From Candidatus Cloacimonadota bacterium (GTDB taxonomy: Bacteria > Cloacimonadota > Cloacimonadia > Cloacimonadales > Cloacimonadaceae), in assembly GCA_020532515.1 (NCBI GenBank), contig JAJBAY010000002.1:1-64000 (forward strand): a DNA stretch of 64,000 bases, given 5' to 3'. Shown one piece after another: positions 1 through 8,751 of this stretch. Numbering within the stretch: the first letter of the stretch is position 1; each line of letters starts with the position of its first letter. The position numbers were made by a program, and so were the translations under genes. The notes under the pieces were generated by a model that was not told where the DNA came from, made no database searches, and was given only the letters and a program-made list of their open reading frames with translations.

Positions 1-275
1 AAGGTGTAAGAGAAGAAGATATCAAGCATATCCCAAATCTGAAGATCATCGAATACCTCACCAAAGAGCTGCCCGAAAGTGAGCTGACCTATCAAAGCAT
101 CCTGATCAAAGCCATGAAGCGGGAAGAAAACTCCGTGAAACTCTATACGGAAATGAGCCAAAAATTCCCCGATTCTGAGATCTCCACACTATTCAGGCGT
201 CTGGCCTCAGACGAAGCCAAACACAAGCTGCATTTTGAACAGCTTTACGACGATTTTATCAGCCAGGGCAATTGA
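1..275 (+). CDS. Rubrerythrin/ferritin-like protein, C-terminal part
   Basis: The reading frame starting at base 3 is open from the left window edge to TGA at 273-275, so about 90 residues of the C-terminus are visible. They read as a helical ferritin-like bundle: a helix with MKREENS followed about 30 residues later by a helix with SDEAKHKLHFE. This matches the last Glu...EAxxH helix pair that binds the di-iron site in rubrerythrin-type proteins. Such proteins handle peroxide in anaerobes. The N-terminus lies outside the window, so a rubredoxin domain cannot be judged. The stop overlaps the TTG start of the next gene by four bases, implying one operon. Confidence 0.7.
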   Translation, partial: GVREEDIKHIPNLKIIEYLTKELPESELTYQSILIKAMKREENSVKLYTEMSQKFPDSEISTLFRRLASDEAKHKLHFEQLYDDFISQGN

Positions 276-955
276 AGCTCGCACTTGATACATCCCAAAG
301 CTCCGGCTCCATCGCCCTTAGTGAAGCCGGAAAGCTGCTGTATAGCGCCTATTTTGACATCAGAGTAACGCATAGCGAGACCCTGATGCCTGCCATCGAC
401 AGCGCTCTCAAAGTCTGCGGCAAAAATCCCGGGGATATTACGCAGCTTTTCGTCTGCATCGGACCAGGCTCCTTTACCGGGCTCAGGATAGGTCTGGCCA
501 CGGTGAAAGGCATTGCCTACGGCCTGGGCATCCCGGTCAAAGCCTATAACTCTCTGCAGCTTTCAGCCCTACCCTGCACCATCAGCGGCAAAAATATCCT
601 CAGCGTGATCGATGCCAGGATGAAAGAGGTCTATGCCGCCCTTTACCATCCTGATCTTAGCATCATTCAGGCGCCCAAGGTGCTCGCGCCCATAGACATA
701 CTGCAGTGGGATCTGAGAGACGCCATCATCACCGGTAGCGGAACCGGGATTATCCGTAAAGTCCTGGAAGCAGAAGCTATTGTGGCAGAATATGCCCCCG
801 ATTATTTCTGCATTCCCAGAGCAGAAGGGCTCTTCAGTCTGGCAGCCCTGCTGCCCTCCCCTGGCTATGAGGGAGACACGCTTTCAGATTTGGAGCCGCT
901 ATACCTCAGAGAGAGTACGGCTCAGGTGAAGAGACAGCAAAAACTGTCCTCTTAG
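272..955 (+). CDS. tsaB: tRNA threonylcarbamoyladenosine biosynthesis protein TsaB
   Basis: This 227-residue protein is the TsaB partner of TsaD in N6-threonylcarbamoyladenosine (t6A37) formation on ANN-decoding tRNAs. The N-terminus (LALDTSQSSGSIAL) is the actin-like ATPase phosphate-1 region, and GPGSFTGLRIGLATVKG at about residues 65-80 is the family signature. The length is normal. Translation is read from a TTG that overlaps the upstream stop (TTGA). The cytosolic complex would also need TsaC, TsaD and TsaE, none of which is in the window. Confidence 0.93.
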   Translation: MKLALDTSQSSGSIALSEAGKLLYSAYFDIRVTHSETLMPAIDSALKVCGKNPGDITQLFVCIGPGSFTGLRIGLATVKGIAYGLGIPVKAYNSLQLSALPCTISGKNILSVIDARMKEVYAALYHPDLSIIQAPKVLAPIDILQWDLRDAIITGSGTGIIRKVLEAEAIVAEYAPDYFCIPRAEGLFSLAALLPSPGYEGDTLSDLEPLYLRESTAQVKRQQKLSS

Positions 956-1028
956 CTATGAATGGGGGCGAGAAACCCTCTAAACCTTAAACTTTAAACC
1001 CCTTCAACCCCCTAAACAAGGAGACAAG

Positions 1029-2648
1029 ATGTTTTTCGACGTACCTGTTCCCAAAAATGAAGCTATCCTGAACTATGCCCCTGGCTCCGAAGAGCGCGAG
1101 CTCTTGCAAAAAGCTTTGGCAGATATGGCCAAAGACTACTACGAAATTCCAGCCATTATCAACGGCAAAGAAGTCTTTAGCGGTAATCTGGGAAATTGCA
1201 TTGAGCCTCATGCCCACCAGCATATTCTGGCAAAGTATCATAAAGCGGGAGAAAAGGACATCAATGACGCTATTGGCGCAGCTAAGTGCGCCTCTTATGA
1301 TTGGTGTAAAATGCCTTTTTACCACCGTTCGGCTATCTTCTTGAAAGCGGCGGATCTGCTTGCCACCAAATACCGTAACGAGATGAATGCCGCCACCATG
1401 CTGGGCCAGAGCAAAAACGCTTTTCAATCCGAAATCGATGCCGTTTGCGAATTGGTGGATTTCTGGAGATTCAATGCCTATTTTGCCCAGAAGATCTATG
1501 AAACACAGCCGCTGATCTCCCCCCGGGGAGAATGGAATTTCTCGGAATACAGAGCTTTGGAAGGCTTCATCTTCGCCATTACTCCCTTCAATTTCACCTC
1601 GATCGCCGGGAACCTGCCCTCCGCACCAGCGCTGATGGGGAATACAGTGGTCTGGAAACCTGCCGGCACCGCGGTCTATAGCGGATATCTCATCATGAAA
1701 ATCCTGCGCGAGGCCGGTCTGCCTGATGGCGTGATCAATTTCATCCCTGGCAAAGGCTCCGAGATGGGCAATCTCGTGATGGATTCCCCGCATCTGGCTG
1801 GCGTCCACTTCACTGGCAGCACCAAAGTCTTCAACCAAATCTGGAAACGCACTGCCAATAATATCGGTCTCTACAAATCCTACCCCCGCATTGTCGGCGA
1901 AACCGGTGGCAAGGACTTCATCTTTGCGCATCCTTCTGCCGATATCGATGCCCTGGCTGTGGCCAGCGTGCGTGGAGCCTTCGAATATCAAGGCCAAAAA
2001 TGCAGCGCAGCCTCCCGCATGTACATCCCTGAATCGCTTTATGACGCTTGGTATGAAAGAACTATGGCCATGATGGAGACTGTGAAAATGGGCGGCGTGC
2101 AGGATTTCTCAAACTTCGTGAACGCCGTGATCGATCAGACCAGTTTTGACAATATCAAAGGCTACATAGACTATGCCCGCGCCTCCAACGAAGCTGAAAT
2201 CCTCTGGGGCGGAAACTGCGACGACTCTGAAGGTTACTTCGTGCAACCCACCCTCATCAAAACCACAAATCCTAAGTTCAAAACCATGCAGGAAGAGATC
2301 TTCGGGCCCGTGCTCACGGTCTATGTCTATAAGGATAAAGAGTATGAGCAGACCCTGCATCTCTGCGATGAGACCTCGCCCTATGCCTTGACCGGCGCCA
2401 TCTTCGCTCAGGATAGATGCGCGATCGTGCTGGCAAACGACATCCTGTATCACTCTGCCGGCAATTTCTATATCAACGATAAACCCACCGGAGCGGTAGT
2501 GGGTCAGCAACCCTTTGGCGGCGGAAGAGCTTCTGGGACAAACGACAAAGCCGGCTCCTCCATGAATCTGCATAGATGGATCTCGGCGCGCTCGATCAAA
2601 GAGAACTTCGTGCCAGCCACTAAATATGAATATCCCTTTATGAGGTAA
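1029..2648 (+). CDS. pruA: L-glutamate gamma-semialdehyde (1-pyrroline-5-carboxylate) dehydrogenase
   Basis: This 539-residue NAD(P)-dependent aldehyde dehydrogenase oxidises glutamate-5-semialdehyde/P5C to glutamate, the second step of proline catabolism. The catalytic Cys is in GQKCSA (C325) and the general-base Glu in GETGGKD (E291). The long N-terminus before the Rossmann domain and ITPFNFTSIAGNL are typical of the stand-alone PruA subfamily. AAGGAGA lies just ahead of the ATG. No proline dehydrogenase is visible here. The gene is followed after 3 bp by an alcohol dehydrogenase. In an amino-acid fermenter it could run in either direction, for example reducing glutamate; that is inference. 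Confidence 0.93.
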   Translation: MFFDVPVPKNEAILNYAPGSEERELLQKALADMAKDYYEIPAIINGKEVFSGNLGNCIEPHAHQHILAKYHKAGEKDINDAIGAAKCASYDWCKMPFYHRSAIFLKAADLLATKYRNEMNAATMLGQSKNAFQSEIDAVCELVDFWRFNAYFAQKIYETQPLISPRGEWNFSEYRALEGFIFAITPFNFTSIAGNLPSAPALMGNTVVWKPAGTAVYSGYLIMKILREAGLPDGVINFIPGKGSEMGNLVMDSPHLAGVHFTGSTKVFNQIWKRTANNIGLYKSYPRIVGETGGKDFIFAHPSADIDALAVASVRGAFEYQGQKCSAASRMYIPESLYDAWYERTMAMMETVKMGGVQDFSNFVNAVIDQTSFDNIKGYIDYARASNEAEILWGGNCDDSEGYFVQPTLIKTTNPKFKTMQEEIFGPVLTVYVYKDKEYEQTLHLCDETSPYALTGAIFAQDRCAIVLANDILYHSAGNFYINDKPTGAVVGQQPFGGGRASGTNDKAGSSMNLHRWISARSIKENFVPATKYEYPFMR

Positions 2649-2651
2649 ATC

Positions 2652-3746
2652 ATGCTATACTTACCTACCCGCATCTTCATGGGCAGCGGCGCTTTAAGCC
2701 AAGCCCGTTCATACATCTCTAAGCAGGGGAAGAAAGCCTTAATCGTTACTGGCAAAAGCAGCGCCCACAAAAGTGGGGTGCTGGCAGAGCTCTTACCGCT
2801 CCTCAAAGCAGAGGGAATCGCGCATAGCGTGTTCAACAAGGTTCGTGAAAACCCCGATCTGGGCTGTGTGATGGCAGGCAAAGATCAATTCCTCTGCACA
2901 GGCTGTGATTTTATCATCGCTATTGGAGGCGGATCACCGCTGGATGCAGCGAAGGCGATCTCTCTGGCTGCGGCCAATATGCTCTCTGAAGACCAGCTCT
3001 ATGACGAGACTTTGAGGAAGAAAAGCTTCCGCATCGTGGCTATCCCCACCACGCATGGCACGGGCTCTGAAGTCACGCAGTACAGTGTTTTGACCAATAC
3101 AAAGACCAAGATCAAGGCTGGGTTTGGTAGTGATCTGATCTTCCCCAGGCTCGCCATCGTGGACGGAAGATATATGACCAGCCTGAGCATTACAGTGAGT
3201 CTAAATACCTCTATGGATGCCTTGTCCCACCTTCTAGAAGGGATTTACAGTACGAATCGTCAGCCGCTGCTCTTTCCGATGATCGCTCGTGGAATCGGGC
3301 TGATCATCAAGAACCTCCCCCTGTGCTTGAAAGAGCCCGACAATCTCCCGGCCCGGGAAGCTTTGGCACAGGCCTCGCTCTGGGGAGGAGTAGCCATCGC
3401 CCATACCAGCACCACTTTGCAACACGCCATCGGCTACCCCTTTACCACAGAATTTGGCGCTCCGCACGGTTTGGCTAATGCGATGTTTTTAAAGCAGATC
3501 ATGCGGCTTTACGCTCCTAAGATTAAGCCTGAACTGAGCCAGCTCTTTGACAAGATAGGCATGGATCAGGAAGAGTTCCTGGCCTGGCTGGACAGCTTTC
3601 CCATTCAGCTCAAGGTAGATTTGAGCGGCATCAAGCTCGATGAGTGGATAGCCCAGATTCTGAGTAGCAGAAACATCCAGATCTCGCCTGTGATCCCTAC
3701 AGCGGATGAACTGCGGGAGATCATCAAAAGCGTACAAAAAGGCTAA
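2652..3746 (+). CDS. Iron-containing alcohol dehydrogenase
   Basis: This 364-residue group III (Fe-dependent) alcohol dehydrogenase has the NAD-binding GGGSPLDAAKA motif near residue 97. Metal ligands can be read as D189 and H193 (MDALSH), H258 (HAIGYP) and H272 (APHG), with the standard spacing. The start lies 3 bp after pruA, so the two are co-translated. A dehydrogenase reducing an aldehyde next to a semialdehyde dehydrogenase suggests that they share a substrate or balance redox. The substrate cannot be read from sequence, so the symbol is left empty. Confidence 0.88.
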   Translation: MLYLPTRIFMGSGALSQARSYISKQGKKALIVTGKSSAHKSGVLAELLPLLKAEGIAHSVFNKVRENPDLGCVMAGKDQFLCTGCDFIIAIGGGSPLDAAKAISLAAANMLSEDQLYDETLRKKSFRIVAIPTTHGTGSEVTQYSVLTNTKTKIKAGFGSDLIFPRLAIVDGRYMTSLSITVSLNTSMDALSHLLEGIYSTNRQPLLFPMIARGIGLIIKNLPLCLKEPDNLPAREALAQASLWGGVAIAHTSTTLQHAIGYPFTTEFGAPHGLANAMFLKQIMRLYAPKIKPELSQLFDKIGMDQEEFLAWLDSFPIQLKVDLSGIKLDEWIAQILSSRNIQISPVIPTADELREIIKSVQKG

Positions 3747-3757
3747 AGGAATATGCA

Positions 3758-4102
3758 ATGAAAGTAAAAGAATTTCGCAGTGAACGCACCCGACTCACCA
3801 AGCTCACCCTGGACAAGGCTAATCTGAATATCAAGCGCTTTTTTGCCCTGGATCACGCCGCTTATGAAGATGGCGAAATCCCACCTAAATACAAGGAAAT
3901 GATGGGGTTGGTGGCCTCAATGGTCTTGCGTTGTGACGATTGCATTTGCTACCACCTGGATCAATGCCAGGCGGCCGGTGTGAATGAGACTGAGCTAAAT
4001 GAGGCGATGAATATAGCGTTGGTGGTGGGTGGTTCGATCGTGATTCCGCATCTCAGACGGGCTCTGGAATATTGGGAGGAACTGGCCAGTTTTACGGAGT
4101 AG
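3758..4102 (+). CDS. AhpD/carboxymuconolactone decarboxylase-like protein
   Basis: A 114-residue all-helical protein with the AhpD redox signature: C59-x2-C62-x3-H66 in RCDDCICYH, preceded by the typical PPKYKEMMGLV helix. Members are peroxidase-linked disulfide reductases or decarboxylase-fold proteins of unknown substrate. Two further Cys (C64 and the one in DQC) flank the motif. The gene lies 11 bp after the alcohol dehydrogenase, with AAGGAATATGCA just upstream of the ATG, and is the last gene of the pruA operon. The family is clear; the role is not. Confidence 0.8.
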   Translation: MKVKEFRSERTRLTKLTLDKANLNIKRFFALDHAAYEDGEIPPKYKEMMGLVASMVLRCDDCICYHLDQCQAAGVNETELNEAMNIALVVGGSIVIPHLRRALEYWEELASFTE

Positions 4103-4104
4103 TC

Positions 4105-4965
4105 CTACAGCTCCAACCACTTCCAGACAGCTTCGGCAAAGCCATCTGCATCACAGGTAGCCACTGTTTGATAGTCGCGGCGCAATTCCTGAGGGGCGTT
4201 GCCTGTCACATAGGCATTGGGGCTGGCTTTCAACATCTCCAGATCGTTATAGTCGTTTCCTATCACCATGATATCCTTCTCTGAAACGCCCAGTTTCTGC
4301 ATCATAAAGCGCAGGGCCCCGCCCTTGTTTACCCCGGGGGCAAAGATCTCGATCCACATCGTGCGATAGTCTATCGGAGAAGTGGTTCTCACCGCGGACA
4401 GGGGATAAAGCCTCTTGTAGATCTCTTGATAAAGGTCTTCACGGCCCTGCGCTACCATCGCCAAAAACTGAGTGGCAGCCATGATCTGATCGATACCGGC
4501 AGGATCCAGTTCTTCCGCAAAGTCTTTGTAATGCTTTACCCGGCGCCAGAAATCCGCTAATCCGGCTTTGGCCCGATAGTGCAGGTGATGGGTATCCGGG
4601 ACCTTGTGGTGCAGCATATAATCTATCTCAAACTCTTCCAGGATAGCGCAGACTTTCCTCACCTCTTCGTTGTCCAGATCATGGGAAAAGATCAGCTCTT
4701 TGGTCTGCCAATTCAGGATTCCGGCTCCGGTAGCAAAGATGGCATAATCAAAGGGAGCGTCATCCGGAACCACGCTCTGGAGACTGTAAAGGGATCTGCC
4801 GGTAGCCAGCACCCGGTAAATACCACGTTTGTGAAGCTCGTCCAGAGCCTCGTGATTGGAGTTTGAGATGATCCCCGCAGAGTGCATCAGGGTTCCGTCC
4901 AGATCTGTGACGCAAATCCTGGTCTGTTTTAGTTCTGGCTTTTCTGGCATAAGATCTGTTCCCAT
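4105..4965 (-). CDS. Cof-type HAD-superfamily phosphatase
   Basis: A 286-residue HAD hydrolase. Motif I is DLDGTLMHS near residue 20 (nucleophile Asp and acid Asp), motif IV is GNDYNDLEML near residue 240, and the C2-type cap lies between them, as in Cof/YbiV sugar-phosphate or PLP phosphatases. GGGAG sits 4 bp ahead of the chosen ATG. The start overlaps the end of the pyridoxal kinase gene by 37 bp. Because some Cof-type phosphatases dephosphorylate PLP, an antagonistic pair with the kinase is possible; this is inferred from context only. It is the last gene of the minus-strand operon and ends tail to tail with the AhpD-like gene. Confidence 0.85.
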   Translation of the reverse strand: MGTDLMPEKPELKQTRICVTDLDGTLMHSAGIISNSNHEALDELHKRGIYRVLATGRSLYSLQSVVPDDAPFDYAIFATGAGILNWQTKELIFSHDLDNEEVRKVCAILEEFEIDYMLHHKVPDTHHLHYRAKAGLADFWRRVKHYKDFAEELDPAGIDQIMAATQFLAMVAQGREDLYQEIYKRLYPLSAVRTTSPIDYRTMWIEIFAPGVNKGGALRFMMQKLGVSEKDIMVIGNDYNDLEMLKASPNAYVTGNAPQELRRDYQTVATCDADGFAEAVWKWLEL

Positions 4966-5750
4966 AAGACTCCCTCAGCTCCGGATTGACCGGCGGCCTG
5001 GCTGAGTTCAATTGCCTTATATATAGTTTTGGTGGCCCGTGATATCGCCTCACGGATATCCATAGCTTGCAGGCGGTAAGCCACCATCAACGTGCTGAAG
5101 ATATCTCCGGTTCCAGTGTAAAAACAGGGGAGGTATGCGGTTTTGAAGAGTTCAAAATCCTGGCCACTGGAGTAGAGTACGTCATTGCTCTCTTTTTCAT
5201 ACGGCACACTGGTGATCACCAGCTCTTTAGCGCCCAGTTTATGCAGCTTGGCACACAGCTCTTGCAAGCTCGCATCTGTGCACTTTTGCCGGCAAGGGAC
5301 ATCTGCCAGGAAACAGGCTTCCGTGTAGTTGGGACTGATGATATCGGCCCTGGCCACCAGCCTGCGCATGGCCTGGATCATGGATTCATCATAGCAGCTA
5401 TAGAGCTCGCCACCATCCGCCATCACGGGATCGATCAAAACCAGGCAATCTTCATCAGCAAAAGCATCGATAGCATGCAGAACGATATCCACTTGCTCTG
5501 TATTTGCCAAAAACCCGCTGTAGATGGCCGAAAACTCCATCTTAAGAGCCTGCCAATGGGCAATGCTTTGGCGCATGAAATCATCGGTCCCCTGCATGTG
5601 ATAGTCTGCAAAACAGGTGTTCGCCGTAAGCAAGGAAGTGGGTAAGACACAGAGCGCCAGCCCAAAGCTGTACAGGGTGGGAATGATGGCCATCAGCGAG
5701 GTATTGCCGAATCCGGAGAGGTCGTTGATGACCATGACTCTTTTATCCAT
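4929..5750 (-). CDS. pdxY: Pyridoxal kinase
   Basis: A 273-residue ribokinase-fold enzyme phosphorylating pyridoxal/pyridoxine with ATP in the PLP salvage pathway. The N-terminus (INDLSGFGNTSLMA) matches the pyridoxal kinase substrate loop. DPVMADGGELY carries the Mg/phosphate region, and GTGDIFSTLM near residue 220 is the anion hole with the catalytic Asp. It starts 7 bp after the phosphoesterase stop in the same operon. PLP is needed by tryptophanase and lysine aminomutase, also in this window. PdxK and PdxY cannot be told apart with certainty. Confidence 0.85.
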   Translation of the reverse strand: MDKRVMVINDLSGFGNTSLMAIIPTLYSFGLALCVLPTSLLTANTCFADYHMQGTDDFMRQSIAHWQALKMEFSAIYSGFLANTEQVDIVLHAIDAFADEDCLVLIDPVMADGGELYSCYDESMIQAMRRLVARADIISPNYTEACFLADVPCRQKCTDASLQELCAKLHKLGAKELVITSVPYEKESNDVLYSSGQDFELFKTAYLPCFYTGTGDIFSTLMVAYRLQAMDIREAISRATKTIYKAIELSQAAGQSGAEGVLWEQILCQKSQN

Positions 5751-5757
5751 GCAGCTT

Positions 5758-6537
5758 TTACTCCAGATCTATCTGACACTGGTAGATAGATTTACCCTCT
5801 AGGTCAAAGGTCTGCAGCAGCAGCTTTTTGTCTGTCTTCTGCATGATGATGTAATGATGGATCTTCTCAAAATAGAGGCTGTAAGGGCTGAGTGTTCCCA
5901 TCTCTCTGAGGGGAGCGCCACCTCCGCCGGTGACGAAGTAGTGGATGCCATCCAGATACAGATGTTCAAAATCGTGATCGTGCGCACAGAAGACCGCCAG
6001 CACCTTGTGTTTCTTCAAGAGGGCAGGCAGATAGAGCTCCAAACCCAATTCCTGACCGTGATGGCCAGAGCTGAGCACAGGATGGTGCAGCAGCAGGATT
6101 TTGGGCAGTTCGTCCGCAGCCAATTGCACTTTTAGCCAGTTATGCTGCACAGAACCAGGTAAAAGCTCCAGGTTGCTATCCAACACGATATACTTCAGAG
6201 CATCATGCTGCACAGTGTAATAGCTCTTCTCTGAGACTACCGGGAAATTGCTTTGAAAAAGCTGTAGGTCCTTTTCATGATTGCCCCGTACCGGATAGAA
6301 AAAGTCTTTTAGCGGACTGACAATATCTTTGAAATCATCATATTCGGCCTGAGTTTGCCCTTTGGCGTTTTGATCCCCGGTGTGAAAGGCCAGCTCAAGT
6401 GGCAGACCTTTTACCTGCTCGATCAGCACGCGATGAACTTCAGGATGATTGCGGGTGTCGCCATAGATCAGGACATCCGCAGTAGCCAGCCAGACGCCAG
6501 CGATCAAGAGCAGACAGAGGCTAAGCTTTTTGATCAC
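5758..6537 (-). CDS. Secreted calcineurin-like metallophosphoesterase
   Basis: About 259 residues with an N-terminal signal peptide (KKLSLCLLLIAGVWLATA). The five metallophosphoesterase blocks are in order: YGDTR, HTGDQ, RGNHE, LHHPVLSSGHHG and CAHDHDFEH, giving a full di-metal site. I place the start at a GTG whose last two bases begin the TGA stop of the upstream UDG gene (GTGA). This start makes the signal peptide begin correctly; a longer form to 6597 would put a charged extension in front of it. The substrate is unknown. Export to the periplasm is inferred. Confidence 0.82.
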   Translation of the reverse strand: MIKKLSLCLLLIAGVWLATADVLIYGDTRNHPEVHRVLIEQVKGLPLELAFHTGDQNAKGQTQAEYDDFKDIVSPLKDFFYPVRGNHEKDLQLFQSNFPVVSEKSYYTVQHDALKYIVLDSNLELLPGSVQHNWLKVQLAADELPKILLLHHPVLSSGHHGQELGLELYLPALLKKHKVLAVFCAHDHDFEHLYLDGIHYFVTGGGGAPLREMGTLSPYSLYFEKIHHYIIMQKTDKKLLLQTFDLEGKSIYQCQIDLE

Positions 6538-7190
6538 AGCAGTTTTTCGTATTCTTTTTGAAAGGCTTGCAGGTCTTCCCAGGCCGGACGCTTCCAATTG
6601 CTATTGCGCAAAAGGGCGGCGGGATGGTAGGTTACAAAAGCCGGAATGCCCATGAATTCATGACAGCTCTGCCGGTGCCAGCTGAGGGTATTGGTATTGC
6701 CCAAAAGGCTTTGCGCTGCCACTAGTCCCATGATCAAAAGGATTTTGGGCTGGATGATCTGGATTTGTTCTACCAGATAGGGCAGGCAGGCCAGACGCTC
6801 TTCAGTGTTGGGATTGCGGTTTTCGGGAGGACGGCATTTCACGATGTTGGTGATGTAAATGTCTTCCCGCTTGATCTTTATGGCTTCCAGCATTTTATCC
6901 AAAAGCTGGCCGCCAGCGCCCACAAAGGGTTTGCCGATCTTGTTCTCACTATCCCCGGGGGCTTCGCCAATGAGCATGGCATGGCTGTTTTCATTGCCCT
7001 CTCCATAGACCAGATTGAGGCGCCCTGCGGCCAAGGGGCACTTATCGCAATCTGAGTACTTTTGGGCCAGTGATTCCAGCAGCGCTTTTTTATCCAGAGG
7101 AGTCAGAACTTTGACTGGCTCGCGGTAAAGCTGCTGGATGCCGCTTTGTTTTAAAAGTTCAAGGTATTGGGTTAGGGCACGGCGTGACAT
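6534..7190 (-). CDS. Family 4 (4Fe-4S) uracil-DNA glycosylase
   Basis: 218 residues. The catalytic block GEAPGDSENKIGKPFVG and the C-terminal YHPAALLRN loop are those of family 4 uracil-DNA glycosylases, which excise uracil from DNA. Four Cys suitable for the Fe-S cluster are present: CDKC, the Cys in VKCRPPENRNP, and the Cys in RLACLPYL. An N-terminal extension of about 45 residues precedes the first Cys pair, as in related phage-type SPO1 polymerase-domain proteins. The ATG overlaps the upstream stop (TAATG) and the stop overlaps the next start (GTGA). Confidence 0.92.
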   Translation of the reverse strand: MSRRALTQYLELLKQSGIQQLYREPVKVLTPLDKKALLESLAQKYSDCDKCPLAAGRLNLVYGEGNENSHAMLIGEAPGDSENKIGKPFVGAGGQLLDKMLEAIKIKREDIYITNIVKCRPPENRNPNTEERLACLPYLVEQIQIIQPKILLIMGLVAAQSLLGNTNTLSWHRQSCHEFMGIPAFVTYHPAALLRNSNWKRPAWEDLQAFQKEYEKLL

Positions 7191-7627
7191 TAGCTTTCGT
7201 CATCGTCGTCGTCAAGATCATCGTTTTCGATATCAATATCGTCGTCGTCTTCTTCCAAATCGGCAAAGGGATCCGCCACCACTTCCAGATTGTCATAGTC
7301 TGTAATGTCAGTGGCTTCCAGCTCTTTGACGAACTTGGCGGAGTCATCAATGGTCTCTTCACCAAATTCCAGTACATCGTTATCATCTTCATAGAGCGCG
7401 CGTTCGGCGGCCAGGATGCGTTCGGCTTCTTCCAATTCGGTAAGGTAATCCGGCACGTCGTTATCGGAAACGTGTTCCATCGCCAATACGGTTAGCTTCT
7501 TGTTAAACTTCTGTTTTACGAAGGTCGGAAATTGGTTGATCCGATGCGCTTCCAGCTTGGAAAGCAAGCAATACAAATAGTCGATATTGCCTTTTTCAAG
7601 GAAGTTTTCAATCTTTTCATTAATCAT
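7190..7627 (-). CDS. Probable divergent RNA polymerase omega subunit with acidic tail
   Basis: 145 residues and not confidently recognised by sequence alone. Residues 14-55 (YLYCLLSKLEAHRINQ, then KKLTVLAMEHVSD) follow the omega pattern of a YxLvxxxAKRAxQI helix and then a KPVTIALEEI strand/helix. The gene sits immediately downstream of gmk, overlapping it by 8 bp, which is the conserved gmk-rpoZ order in bacteria. The second half is strongly acidic and ends in a long Asp/Glu run (residues about 122-145), unlike typical short omega subunits. If the assignment is wrong, it is an acidic hypothetical protein. Confidence 0.55.
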   Translation of the reverse strand: MINEKIENFLEKGNIDYLYCLLSKLEAHRINQFPTFVKQKFNKKLTVLAMEHVSDNDVPDYLTELEEAERILAAERALYEDDNDVLEFGEETIDDSAKFVKELEATDITDYDNLEVVADPFADLEEDDDDIDIENDDLDDDDDES

Positions 7628-8252
7628 GTTTTTTCTCCTGTTGCAGGAATCCCTGCATGGGACTTTGGTATCTGCATACCCGGTTTTCTTCGGCCTTGAT
7701 AATGGCCATCACATCACTTACGGCATGGTCCAGATCATCGTTTATCACCAGATAATCATAATCCGGAATACAGTCCAGCTCTTTTTTTGCGGTATTCAAC
7801 CTGCGCTGAATAGCCTCTTCACTATCAGTTCCTCGCTTGATCAGGCGATCCCTGAGCACATCCATCGAAGGCGGGATGATGAATATCTTCACCAGCGGCA
7901 CCTTTGTGGCGCTGATCTGAGCAGCTCCCTGCACATCGATATCCATGATCACATGGTGCCCCTTCTGTAGCCGGGACTGGGTAAAGCTGATCGAGGTACC
8001 ATACCAGCTATGTCCAAAGACTTTCGCGTATTCCAGAAAGTCTCCACGGGCAATGCGGGCTTCAAATTCAGCTTCGTTCACGAAGTGATAATGAACCCCG
8101 TTCTCTTCTGTTCCTCGCGGGGCACGCGTGGTATAGCTCACTGAATAATCGATATTATCTGCCAGAGCCAGGATTTTATTCAAAATCGTGGTCTTACCTC
8201 CTCCCGAAGGAGCAGATAGGATGATTAGAAAGCTGGAGCTTCTCTTTATCAA
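7620..8252 (-). CDS. gmk: Guanylate kinase
   Basis: 210 residues. The P-loop SAPSGGGKTT at residues 13-22 is followed by the GMP-binding region (SYTTRAPRGTEENGVHYHF) and DIDVQGAAQI, all diagnostic of GMP kinase (GMP + ATP to GDP + ADP). The length is normal. It lies 22 bp after gcvH and overlaps the omega-like gene by 8 bp, so it belongs to the gcvH-led operon. Confidence 0.97.
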   Translation of the reverse strand: MIKRSSSFLIILSAPSGGGKTTILNKILALADNIDYSVSYTTRAPRGTEENGVHYHFVNEAEFEARIARGDFLEYAKVFGHSWYGTSISFTQSRLQKGHHVIMDIDVQGAAQISATKVPLVKIFIIPPSMDVLRDRLIKRGTDSEEAIQRRLNTAKKELDCIPDYDYLVINDDLDHAVSDVMAIIKAEENRVCRYQSPMQGFLQQEKKHD

Positions 8253-8274
8253 GGTCCGGATCGCTATCCCTAAT

Positions 8275-8655
8275 TTATTCGGGTATGGCTTTCTTGTATT
8301 CTACTGCGCTTAAAAGATTGTCCAGCTCATCTTTGTCGCTCATCCGAATCTTGATCAACCACCCATCTTCATAGGGGGATTTATTCATCAAATCCGGGCT
8401 ATCTTCCAAATCTGTATTGCGCTCAACGATCTTGCCGGAAAGCGGGGAAATCATATCTTCCACTGCTTTGACGGCTTCGATGGAGCCACAAGGCTCGCCA
8501 GCATCTACTTTCATGCCTACTTCAGGCAGCTCTACAAACACAATATCGCCCAGTTCGTGCTGTGCAAAATCAGTGATTCCGACGGTGGCAGTATCGCCTT
8601 CGACTCTCACCCATTCATGGCTTTCGGTGTAGTATAAATCTTCGATAATGTTCAT
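8275..8655 (-). CDS. gcvH: Glycine cleavage system H protein
   Basis: 126 residues, the lipoyl carrier of the glycine cleavage complex. The lipoyl-lysine is K63 in SIEAVKAVEDM, and the N-terminus (YTESHEWVRVEGD) and SPYEDGWLIKI are canonical. The RBS AGGAGAAAACC lies directly ahead of the ATG. It is the first gene of a seven-gene minus-strand operon, and no P, T or L protein is nearby. A TTGACA lies about 60 bp upstream on the same strand (around 8715), but no good -10 is found 17 bp away. Confidence 0.96.
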   Translation of the reverse strand: MNIIEDLYYTESHEWVRVEGDTATVGITDFAQHELGDIVFVELPEVGMKVDAGEPCGSIEAVKAVEDMISPLSGKIVERNTDLEDSPDLMNKSPYEDGWLIKIRMSDKDELDNLLSAVEYKKAIPE

Positions 8656-8751
8656 GGTTTTCTCCTAAGCATAGTTTTATCATCTTAAGCCAAAACTGCA
8701 AGCTGCCACATTGTGTCAAGTTCAAAAGTGACAACCGCATGTCTTTCCGGC

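Noticed and set aside
987-1997. Long minus-strand open frame opposite pruA
   Set aside because: It lies fully inside pruA on the other strand, has no ribosome site or family motif, and is explained by codon bias of the real gene.
5758-6597. Longer phosphoesterase start at 6597
   Set aside because: It would place a charged 20-residue extension before the signal peptide. The GTG overlapping the UDG stop fits operon geometry and the signal peptide.
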